Origin: Amoebidium appalachense
Taxonomy: Eukaryota > Ichthyosporea
NCBI GenBank assembly: GCA_963693365.1
Contig: CAVNZM010000014.1
Coordinates: 2,480,001 to 2,544,000 of the forward strand
Length of the DNA: 64,000 bases
Direction of reading: 5' to 3'
Shown: positions 54,554-64,000 of the stretch, piece after piece
Numbering within the stretch: position 1 is the first letter of the stretch
How the letters are laid out: the number at the start of each line of letters is the position of its first letter
Program-made: the position numbers and the translations under genes
Notes under the pieces: generated by a model
Told to the model about the DNA's origin: nothing
Databases searched by the model: none
Seen by the model: the letters and a program-made list of their open reading frames with translations, nothing else

Positions 54554-55497
54554 TGCAGGAGACCAGTGTACATGTTCTACACGTGACGCCTTCAAAAGGC
54601 CGGACAGTACACTCGTGCAGGTGGACTGCATTGTAGACGGCCCATGTACATAATTATAAACCACGGACGTCACGCGCCAAACATCACGGTACACAAACCA
54701 GTCACATGCATACGACTGAGGACGATTCAATCAAGGATATGTATGACATGGCTCTTGGCCTTTGAAATCCTCGAGCTTGACATACACGCTTCGACCGAGG
54801 TTGGGCCATATTCGAGGATCAAATCCGAGAATCATTTATCTCAATTCTATGGGGAGCGACATGCTCTCAGATCGGGACGATTTTGGGGTCTGACATTGGA
54901 GGGTTTTAGACTACTGTAAACGAGGTACCATACTCAAAAGTGACTAAACACGCGAAGCTTTCCAAGGCTCACTGACCCGCGAGAAGAAACATGACTACTT
55001 GAAACCGTCATACATGAATATAGTATACACGCAAACACACATAAATGCACAAATGTGTATTTATGTTTCAGCTGTGGAGCTAATGTGGTTGCGTGTGCCA
55101 ACCAGGGTTGCAGTGGTATGGGTGGTGGTGGTGGGTGTGGCGTAAGAGGAGAAGGGGGAGGAGGAGGGGGAGAGGGAGGGGGGGCGGGGGGAGGGAGGAA
55201 CACTGGCACACACACACGCGCGCACACACACATACAAACACCCATTATACACGCTCTCACTCCTGCGCCAAGCAAAGAGCCGAGGGAGAGAAAGAGCTCC
55301 CTAACACACAACTTCAGACTCCGGCGTCGGCACAATGGAAACGCAAACACGCACACACCCAAACATGTACACGGTCACACACGCACGCACGCATATACAC
55401 AAAAGGCCTAAAGAAAACACGCACACTCCACATCGGCCGCACAACCACACACACACATACTCACCCATCCACACACACACTCGATAGCTCTCTCTCG

Positions 55498-55532
<35 letters not shown>

Positions 55533-55688
55533 CCTCCCTCTTTTTTTCTAAGCATCAGAAGCTTAAGCCATGTTTTAAGTGTATATACTTGGTTCGGCCC
55601 TATTTAATTTATGAAAAGAGTTGCTAGATGGCAGGAAAAGGTCGGGAGGGAGCAGAGACTATCGTTTTTTGGTACTGCGAGTGTGTAT

Positions 55689-55742
<54 letters not shown>

Positions 55743-55894
55743 ACCTCTAGTGATGGGTGGAGCGGTAGGCACCGGGAAACCACACGGTTAGCTGTGCAAA
55801 GGGAGGAAATGGGGAAGAACAAAGGCTAGCCATCCAGCCCCCCTCCCCAATTGTCAGGATGCGTGGTGGTGGTGGTGGTGGTGCTGGTGGTGGT

Positions 55895-55946
<52 letters not shown>
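55895..55946. repeat. 52-base G run after (GGT)n
   Basis: GGT triplets pass into pure G. This mirrors the C-run/ACC pattern at 19204 and 53320. Confidence 0.95.
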
Positions 55947-55948
<2 letters not shown>

Positions 55949-56342
55949 GTGAACACAAGTGGGTTGGGTTGCTTCCCATTATTCTCCCTTTTCCCCTTTT
56001 CTTCCTTGTGGCGGGTTTCCTTAAATCAAAACTCCTTATCTTAGGGTAAATATAATCCGCCACCCATTTTGAACGTGGTTGCTCAGAAGCAAGTGATCCT
56101 TCGGCTTTACACTGCAGCACAGTGCCTTTCCTGCCCGAAGGCGTAGTTGCGTAGTTGGGCTGGCAGCCATACACACTATTCTGAATAGGCATCTTTATAC
56201 CCCATTTAAGATTAGCTAAATACGTAACTTAACGGTGTTTCAAGAGCCAAGAATGTTGGCTTTCGTTTGGTGTTTGTCCTTAGCTACGCAAAAAACAACA
56301 GTATGAGGCTCAGCCTGCTCGTAAACAACAGCTTGAACAGTT

Positions 56343-56883
56343 ATTGGTTCGATTCGTGTCAAAAGCCAGATTGCCAGATTGCCAGATTAAAAACCGCCTC
56401 GCCAAAAATGGTTATTCGTCGATCAATCGAATCGGAACGTAAAATTTAAACAAAATTTTAAGGCCAGATTCAATTTGACCCCTCTTCCAGATTCCAGAAT
56501 CTGGCGACGGGGGGCCCCCTTTCCAGATTGCCAGATTGACCCTGCGCCTTACGATTGGCCACGCCAGCACCATATAAAGTTCGTATCCAATCCTAGGCGT
56601 TTTGCCTTATTAGTATAGCTTTTCAAAAATGCATAAAACTTGGTAATAAATGCCCATTTAACAAAATAAAAATTATTTAAATAATATTTCAAAACTATTA
56701 TTGTTCATTAAGATAAGCCAAGATATTCTATTACCGCGCAAAATGGCAAGTGCCTTCTTGACCCAAAAAGCTAGATTTTAGCTCTACAAGAACCGGACCG
56801 AAATCTAGCCTTTCTGGAATGCCATCAAAATTCTGGCATTCTGGCAATCTGGCAATCTGGCTTTTCACACGAATCGAACCATT
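56343..56883. repeat. Foldback element with ~45-bp terminal inverted repeats
   Basis: GGTTCGATTCGTGT, AAAAGCCAGATTGCCAGATT and GCCAGA at 56347-56386 recur inverted at 56832-56879. CAGATTGCCAGATT also repeats internally (56525-56540). It is MITE-like, about 540 bp, with no ORF. Confidence 0.85.
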
Positions 56884-57060
56884 GTAGCTACGAACGATGC
56901 GATTGGCCAATCTGCCCGCCAAAACCAGCCTGTTACTATTTTCGGAACAGGCCCTCTCATTTTGATGCGCTATTTTCGGAACATGGCTGGACTGGGTGAT
57001 CATTTCGGGTCAGGCTGGAGTACGCCTGGCCCGGAATTCAGCATAAGATCGTGACGCATT

Positions 57061-57100
57061 AGTTTCCAGGCCCGGGAGATTAGGAGGCCTTGGTTCAAGC
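57061..57100 (-). repeat. Short dispersed repeat G, inverted copy
   Basis: Reverse complement GCTTGAACCAAGGCC then TCCTAATCTCCCGGGCCTGG matches 49431-49471. Confidence 0.65.
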
Positions 57101-57420
57101 CTTCGGGCCCAGGCCAGGCAAGCTCTATAGATTAAATACTTAGGTACAGACCTTTCATTGAAATTAGGTGAAAATTTGGGAATAAATGACGTCATTTTAC
57201 TTGCAGACTACTTATTACACAGAAGGCGCAGTAGTGACGTCACGGATCCCCGATAAAACTTTTCCGTTCAAAGATTCCTCTTTTTTTTTTTTTGACCGTC
57301 ATGTTTCGGAAGTTTGTGACCCCTACATTTCTCCCCATTCCTGCGGAGAATTGACACACACAGACTCCTTGTAAACATAGACGTATTTTTCGCTTCACTC
57401 AACCCAAAAGCATTTGAAAA

Positions 57421-57648
57421 ATGGAGGCCCCTTCAAGTCAACGAGGGAAAACGGTGACCGTAGCAACTCCCTCAGGAATGAAAATCTACGAAGAAAAACG
57501 ACCTTCTAAGTTGTCTCTAATGCTGTGTGAAAACAACATTCTGTCTCAGCTTGTCATTACGCTGCTAATCGTCTTTGTGGCTCTTGGTTTCATCTTCCTC
57601 GGGGTGAGCTTTCCCTTCTTCGCGAGCCCGGGAACCTTTGCACCGTAA
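57421..57648 (+). CDS. Small single-span membrane protein (75 aa)
   Basis: The frame starts at ATG 57421 and ends at TAA 57646-57648. Residues about 1-35 are polar and basic (SSQRGKTVTVATPSGMKIYE). One hydrophobic segment lies at about 42-65 (QLVITLLIVFVALGFIFLG), then a short tail ending FFASPGTFAP. A consensus AATAAA follows about 160 bases later and the DNA is free of homopolymers, unlike the intergenic DNA around it; both favour a real compact gene. A GTGAGC after ...FIFLG at about 57604 could be a splice donor, in which case the visible tail is intron read-through. I do not recognise the family; an ER or mitochondrial tail-anchored-like subunit is possible. Confidence 0.55.
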   Translation: MEAPSSQRGKTVTVATPSGMKIYEEKRPSKLSLMLCENNILSQLVITLLIVFVALGFIFLGVSFPFFASPGTFAP

Positions 57649-57810
57649 AGTGGACAGGTGTCGAGGAAAAAACAAAGAACATCGCAAGGAGAGGAGCACG
57701 GGGCTGATGTTATGATGAGGGCAGAAAGCCTGACGTCGTGAAAACGAAGTTATGAATGAACGAAAAATATATTACACAAGTGCTCTACTGTTCTTGTATA
57801 TATATACTAA

Positions 57811-57816
57811 AATAAA
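57811..57816 (+). terminator. AATAAA poly(A) signal for the small membrane protein gene
   Basis: ACTAAAATAAATGATTAC; a second GAATAAAGC occurs at about 57866. Confidence 0.5.
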
Positions 57817-58598
57817 TGATTACGGACATAAAGAAAAAAACCATAATAACATCCTGTTTTCTTGAATAAAGCATGGGTTCCTTCTATTTATGCTCTTTCT
57901 TGAGAAACACTTGGAAATATGAGATCAGAAAACTTTTAGTAGTCTGTGTGATATGGAGAGGCACATCACTGTGTAGACAGGCCCATCGTTGTCTTGGAAT
58001 CCTTGCAAAGACATTGTTAAGAAAAGGTGTCTGGAAGCAATTTAAGTTAAAACATTTCAACTAGAGCAGAACATAGGTTGAAAACGTTGCAAGCAATGGT
58101 TTAAACCGCAGCATATACAGAAACGAAACCCTTTGGAGAGAGTGTGTTGTTTTACGTCAGATCCTAAAAATACTGGGAGATACGGACACACAACCCTACC
58201 CCTGGTGGGTGGGTACTTCCACGTGCGGCAAAAAAAAATGAGGGCCAGTAACGCTTTCAGCATTACACCACAAGTAATGTTCGCAAGCATTGTTCGGCTG
58301 GCTTTGTCACGATGTTTTCGGGTGATGAACGTGTGTGATGTCCAGAGCTGTGTTCTTGCTTCTTGTAGGGCAGACTCACCCCCTCCCCCCCCCCCCCCCT
58401 CCCCCCCCTCCCCCCCCTCCTCCCAAGCCACCACCATTTCCTATACTCACAACCACAACGAACACATACATACTCGCGCGTGCGTGTGTGCGCGTGCGCT
58501 CAGAAATAGACACATACACAGATACACACACACACAGCACCGTCGACAACCCACTTTTCATCTGGAAAGCCCATTCAGCCCAGGAGACATTGTGACAG

Positions 58599-58655
<57 letters not shown>
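58599..58655. repeat. 57-base C run followed by an A run
   Basis: Pure C, then AACAAAA...; C-then-A junctions of this type recur at 7100-7153, 8582-8630, 18890-18915 and 32900-32937. Confidence 0.96.
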
Positions 58656-58657
<2 letters not shown>

Positions 58658-59085
58658 CAAAAAAAAAAAAAAAAAAAAAAAAAAAACCAACCCACCCACC
58701 CACCACTTTCACTACCACCACCACCACCACCACCACCCACCCTCCACCACTATGCCTATGGCATGAGCCCATACCCCTGGAGGGTGGCCTCTATATTGCA
58801 TCCTTTTTTTTTTGTTGGGGAAGGGGTAGGGTGTGTGTGTGGGGGGGGGGGGGGGGGGGGGGAGGGGGGGGTTATCTCCGCACCAACTTAACTCGCATAA
58901 GCACTTCGTAAGGTGTACTCTCTCGGAAATCCCTCCCCCCCATCCGCACACACGAGGGAGGGCATGGAAGGAAAGAAGAAAAAAAAAACGGAAAAAGAAA
59001 AAATTGAAAAGGGGGCATTCGTTCTTTGATACCAAGTTACATGTACCGCTCCCCGTCCACACACAAACAATCACATTCCCCCGTG

Positions 59086-59154
<69 letters not shown>

Positions 59155-59839
59155 ACGCACACACAGACACACGCACATACACAGAGAGAGGGAGAGAGAC
59201 ACTGCATGCCTCACCCTTCGATGGCCCCCCTTCCCCCCTCCTCCGCCACCCTTGTCCCTAGTCCAGGACACCTGAAGAAACCTATCCCAACCTCTACCCT
59301 TTCTTTGTTGATTTGCGCGGGTGATTTTATTTTTCTGGACACAAAGTTACAACGGTCCTACATGCATCCAGAAACACAAGAAATTCCATCGGTCAACGGG
59401 CATGTACCAGAGAGGGGCTTTTGGGCAGTACTTCCGTAGGCGGAGTATGCAAGGATTCTGGGGGGGGTATAGGGAGGCTGAGGGGGGAAAGAGTGTTGAA
59501 GTTAATGTTGAACGTGCTGGGAAAGTGTGTTTTCAAGTTATGACGTTTGGGATTTGCCAAATTTGGAAGCCTGTACTACAAAGGAGCAGTTACTGCTATT
59601 GGCTCAAAGTCACGAGGCGTTACATGAGGGTTTTTTGTGCAGCTGTTTTCAATAAATATATCTTCGAGTGGCAGGAAGGGTAAGCATTGCTTCTGTCTAG
59701 CAATCGTCAATACCAGCTATGGAAAGAAAGGGCCTTGTGGGTGGATGGGTGGTCGGTGGGTGTTTTGTTTTTATTTTTGAACTTTTTTTTATTATTCTTT
59801 TTTTTTTTCCCTTTTTTTTTTTTTTGTGGGTGTGTGTGT

Positions 59840-59870
<31 letters not shown>

Positions 59871-60262
59871 GGGGGGGTCATGCGTGTGTCTATATGGTGC
59901 CTAAATGTATGCCCATCTAAGACGTAGAACGGTCGGCAAAATGTTACTGTAATGCTCGCATATGACCCAACAGCCGGCTACTGGTGGTGGTGGTTGGGTG
60001 GGTGGGTGGGTGGGGGGGGGGGGGGGCATGTTATGCAGTAATAACATAGTGAATGATGTTGGGACATCGTATGGGTCTGGCATAATGTGCTCGCGTGTGC
60101 CAGCATACCTTTAGCGTGTGCATGTGCCCGTGTGTGTCACGGTGTGTGTGTGTGTGTGTGTGTGTGTGACGGTATGTGCATGCGTGTGCGTGAGTGAACA
60201 GCTGTGTGTTTGACTCTCTCCGACTCTGTGTGTGTGTGTGTGCATGTGTGTGTGTCTGTGTG

Positions 60263-60328
<66 letters not shown>

Positions 60329-60679
60329 TAGTGTGTGTGTGTGTGTTTGAGCGTGTCTTGTGTGCCACAGAAGCCGAAGGGGAGGGGAAGAAGGGAGGGG
60401 AAAAGGGGGGGGGGGGGAGAGGGGGGGGGGGGGGGGGGGGAGGGGACGTTACAAAATTTATGCACGTCTGTGGGTTGTGTGTTAATATTGGTGCACGAGC
60501 GAGCAATCTAAAGATACATGACATGCGTGCTGCAGGGTTGTGTGGTTACACAGCATGGCTGGGATCACAAATTAAAGGGAACCCAACATGGGGGATTTCT
60601 TTGGGGAGGGGGAGGGGGAGGTGGTGGTGGTGGTGGTGGGGGGGGGGGGGGGGGGGGGGGGGGGGTAAGTGGTGGTGAT

Positions 60680-60711
<32 letters not shown>

Positions 60712-60752
60712 CAGGCATTTCGATCAACAAACACATTGTGTGGTTACAGATT

Positions 60753-61021
60753 CCGTCCGCGAATAAGGATCCCGCCAATAAGATTTCGTCCCCGGCAAAA
60801 TCGTTTTTTTTTTTTTTTTTTTTTTTTTTTGCCCCCTGCCCCCCGGCCAGTTTTCGGGATGATCTTATTGGCGGTCGGATGAGTAGATCATGCTGCCCCC
60901 CCCCCCCCCCCCCCCCCCCCCTCCCCCCCCCCAGGCCATTAAGATTCTGACCCCGATCCTCCAAAAAATTCAAGATTCCGCACCCCCGGCCACATTTTGG
61001 GGGGTCCTTATTCACGGACGT
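60753..61021. repeat. Foldback element with nested inverted repeats
   Basis: Outer ends CGTCCGCGAATAAGGATCC and (inverted) CGTCCGTGAATAAGGACC. An inner pair, CCGCCAATAAGAT, is found again inverted at about 60863-60877. T, C and G runs fill the middle. MITE-like. Confidence 0.8.
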
Positions 61022-62343
61022 CTGTATGTTGCATTACGGTGATTAGAGTAATTAAATGAAGATGGCATTACTTCTGCTGTAGGGAGTATATTCCCGATAA
61101 AAGACCACATGTTATAAACCCCCCTCCCCTCCCCCCCCCCTCCCAATGAAATTCATTATACTTTAGCGTCGCCTCCTGGAAGACCTTGGGTATTATATTT
61201 ATGCTTAGTAAGAAAAGAAATAAAACCAAGCATCATGATATGCAAATTAATATTCGCGAGTAACATATAACCGGCGGCTCCACTCATTAATAATGAGTCT
61301 ATATATGGCATCTACGTATACCTTACACCTAGCTATCCTAGCAGCATTGCACATATTGACGCTGAAATCTCCTACCCATTACGTCCTCGACAAAGGAAAA
61401 AGATTGAACCCATAGAATTCATTGAGAAGCCTTGGTTTGTTCTGCAGTTAATAAAGACACCAATCATGCACCATTCTCCTATTAAAATAATATGGAAGTT
61501 AGTATTTCTGGGGTTCATGTGCAGTTCAATTCCGAACCACAAATGATCTATCGATAGGGAGGGAGATTTGTCAGTATGGGGAGCATAGCACTATATAGGG
61601 TATGAGCATGTCGTAGGAACACGGGGCTAGGGGGTGCTTGGGTGCAACGACCAGAGTAAGCATTTTAGGTTAGGCTTCCCCCTCAATATGGTGTATGGGA
61701 GGACAACTACCCGGCATGCACTGTGCCGGCAGGGGGGGGGGGGGGGGGGGAGGGGGGGAGGGGGGGGGAGGGAGGGAGGGAGGGAGAGGGAGGGAGGGAG
61801 GGAGGATGGGAGGGAGGGAGGGGAGGTGGGGGTGGGGGATGGGGAGGGGGGGGGGGGGGGGGGGGGGGGGAAGGTAGGGGGGGGGGGGGGGGAATTCGAA
61901 TAAGCTAATGCAATTTTATGAGAAGATGTGTGGATGGAGAGACAGACGTACGGGGTAGGAGCCGGGAAAGGTGTGTGTTAGCTTGTGTGTGCCACGTACA
62001 GCGTGTTTTGAAAAAGCCAATGGATAACTGGATTCCAGCAATAATGTGCACACAGCTAATAACTATCAACTGGTGACCATGTCTAAACCTACGTGAATGT
62101 GCAGCATGTTTCTGAGAGGATCAAGACGGGGGGAAGGGGACAAGGGGGAGGGGCGGGGGGGGGGGGGGGGGGGGGGGGGGGGGATGCAGGCTTTTGAGGT
62201 GCCTTGAACCAACATGTTTTTTTTTTTTGTTTTTTTTTGCTCTTAGCATTTTATAACCCCTGATACCTAAGTGATATAAAGAATCATTGACTCAAGACTC
62301 AACCATACTGCAATGCCGCAACACCCAGAAAATTATAAAGACC

Positions 62344-62632
62344 GGCACACACACAGCACACGCAGGCAGGCACACGCAGGCAGGCACATAGCAGGCACGC
62401 AGGCGCACACACGCAACAAGCGCACACACACAGCAGGCAGGCAGGCACACACACGCAACAGGTGCACACACGCAGCAGGCAGGCAGGCACACACACACAG
62501 CAGGCAGGCAGGCACACACACGCAGCAGGCACGCAGGCACACACGTAGCGGGCACGCAGGCACACACACGCAGCAGGCCCACACACACGCAGCAGGCCCA
62601 TACACACGCAGCAGGCACACAGGCACACACCT
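62344..62632 (+). repeat. Irregular minisatellite (CACACACGCAGCAGGCA)n
   Basis: CA segments alternate with GCAGCAGGCAGGCAGG or GCAGGCACGCAGG blocks, about 13 units. Minus-strand cysteine-rich frames over it are artefacts. Confidence 0.92.
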
Positions 62633-63268
62633 GTGGCGTGGGTCAAGAAAACATACTGCCACCCACACTCACACGTCACACGTGTTTACTACTTAAAGGT
62701 TTTCCTTGGGTACTCATTCGCGTCACATTTAGCAAAAAAATCACTGAAAATACAATGTTTAACTGTAATATTATATCCCCCCCCCCCCTCCCCCCCCCCC
62801 CCCCCCCCCCTTCCTCCCCCCTCGCCCCGGCTGTCGCTCCCCCACCTCCGTTTCTCGGTCCTCCTCGTTTCGATAACATATCCTCTTGATGAGAAACAGA
62901 AGATTTCTGACGAAAAGAATAATAAAAAAAATCACTCTCTTTACATGCGCTCCTGGCCCTGTGTACACGGCGCTTCATTCTCCCCATTTCTCATCTAAGC
63001 AACCTAGCTGTATGCCCTCCGTGTTCATGGTTACAACAGGACATATGTATTATCATAGCTCACAGGCTTCAACATCCTCAAAGTTTACTAAAATACCCTA
63101 ATCTAATATATTGTAAAGGAACCATAAATTTTAGCCGACCGTGTGCATAGTGCGTACCGACACCGCACATGCGATCAATCCGTAACCCTTCGACTGGTGT
63201 TCTGTTCCACTCTCGAAGAGATTTCCTAAGAAAATTTCGCTTATAGAAAGGTGTTTATGCTGCCCTGG

Positions 63269-63378
63269 TTAGATTTGGAGCAAAACCTTGCACTTTTCGT
63301 AGGCAACATAGCTGATGCTGCATGCCGGGATAGCTTTGAAAAGGTTCGGGCCCAGCCCCCTGTACAGAGCCGTAAAAC
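63269..63378 (-). CDS. Mitochondrial carrier (SLC25) terminal exon
   Basis: The exon starts after the acceptor AACACCTGCAG and encodes 35 residues plus TAA, beginning FTALYRGLGPNLFKAIP and then ACSISYVAYEKC. LYRGLxPN followed by a proline-rich turn and SISYVxYE is the end of the third repeat and transmembrane helix 6 of mitochondrial carrier proteins, as in the Ca2+-binding ATP-Mg/Pi and CoA/ADP-type members. The six-helix inner-membrane carriers exchange metabolites between cytosol and matrix. The substrate cannot be told from this exon. The remaining exons would lie beyond 64000. Confidence 0.85.
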
Positions 63379-63469
63379 CTGCAGGTGTTTGTGTAAGTGT
63401 GTGTGTTGTGTGTATGCGGTGCTTGGGTGTGTGTGTGACGTTGTGTCTGTGTCTGTATGTTTGTGTGGT

Positions 63470-63501
<32 letters not shown>

Positions 63502-63794
63502 GAGAGAGGGAGAGAGAGAGAGAGGAGAGAGAGAGAGGTGTGTTGAGGGAAGAGGGGGGGAGAGCGGAAAGGGGGGGGAGGGGGGGGGGGTGATGCATGC
63601 ATTTGAGGGTTGGAGACATGGAGGAGGAGACGAGACGTGGGAGGGGGGGGGGAGGGGAAGGGGGGGGAGGGGGGAGGGGAAGAGGGGGGGGGGGTGGGGA
63701 GGGGTAATGCATTAGTGGGTTGGAAATATGGAATAGGAGACACCAAAAGGCAAAACCCAAAACGTCACAAGGATAAAAAGGGGAAGGCGTATGT

Positions 63795-63846
<52 letters not shown>

Positions 63847-64000
63847 TGGAGGTGAAGGTATGTGTGCGTGTGTATGTGTGTGTGTGCGCGCGCGTGTGTG
63901 TGTGCGTGTGCGTGCGTCCGTAGTCCGTGCGTGCCTGCGTGCGTGCGTGTGATTGTGTGATTGTGTGTGTGTTAGTGTGTGTGTGTGTGTGTGTGTGTGT
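63379..64000. other. Simple sequence, presumably carrier intron
   Basis: GT-rich run, about 30 G (63470-63500), GA array, G-rich mixtures, about 37 G (63809-63845) and a GT/GC array to the window end. No exon is seen. Confidence 0.75.

Larger units (their letters stand above)
54131..57420. other. Interval with no recognised gene before the small membrane protein
   Basis: Contains a GA array (54525-54552), CA/CT arrays (55205-55545), G runs (55702-55738, 55895-55946) and a foldback element (56343-56883). The unique parts show no domain. Confidence 0.55.
57830..63268. other. Repeat-rich interval with no recognised gene
   Basis: C run of 57 bases (58599-58655) followed by A run and ACC triplets, CA (59088-59150), T/G runs (59780-59870), GT (60130-60345), G runs (60635-60710), a foldback (60753-61021), an A/T-rich unique part (61030-61680), a G-rich part (61735-61890) and a CAGG-type minisatellite (62344-62632). 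Unique-looking ORFs such as 59321-59683 have no recognisable features. Confidence 0.6.

Noticed and set aside
59321-59683. 120-codon plus-strand frame
   Set aside because: No recognisable domain, no splice or poly(A) context, partly low complexity.
62292-62679. Cysteine-rich minus-strand frames (CVPACLLRVC type)
   Set aside because: Generated by the CAGGCA/CACACG minisatellite; repeated in several frames.

Overview
The window is nuclear eukaryotic DNA. Genes are split into short exons with GT-AG introns of about 0.3-1.8 kb. Intron and intergenic DNA is saturated with poly(C)/poly(G) runs (up to 57-59 bases), CA/GT arrays and dispersed repeats. Five protein families can be read. A JAZF1 orthologue is normally an opisthokont gene, and a cytochrome-b5 front-end fatty acid desaturase of the microbial/marine type is also present. 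Together they suggest a unicellular holozoan (choanoflagellate or ichthyosporean grade) or an early animal. This taxonomic reading is inference.

Layout. 1-7.6 kb (+): the 3' six exons of a WDR82/Swd2-like WD40 gene. 9.7-10.8 kb (-): a complete two-exon JAZF1-like zinc-finger gene (241 aa). 10.8-31.3 kb: about 20 kb without a recognisable gene, built from at least 12 copies of one dispersed repeat (family B), several smaller families, minisatellites and two paralogous composite blocks (about 14.5-16.3 and 29.0-31.1 kb). 31.5-32.1 kb (-): a frameshifted ORF remnant. 33.5-36.3 kb (-): most of a Smaug/Vts1-type SAM-domain RNA-binding protein. 39.1-48.2 kb (-): a complete ten-exon cytochrome-b5 front-end desaturase, 443 aa, with every exon junction resolved in phase. 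50.3-54.1 kb: retroelement 3' ends between inverted segments. 57.4-57.6 kb (+): a small single-span membrane protein. 63.3 kb (-): the terminal exon of a mitochondrial carrier (SLC25).

The genes do not form a pathway; this is a eukaryotic neighbourhood of unrelated housekeeping and regulatory genes.

The most unusual signal is structural. At four exon boundaries in two genes, the exon edge together with its splice site is duplicated as degenerate 'echoes' inside the adjacent intron, usually next to a C/G tract or microsatellite. Separately, a roughly 400-bp dispersed repeat (family A) ends in the same 3' junction followed by a C run in four copies and sits inside introns of both well-resolved multi-exon genes.
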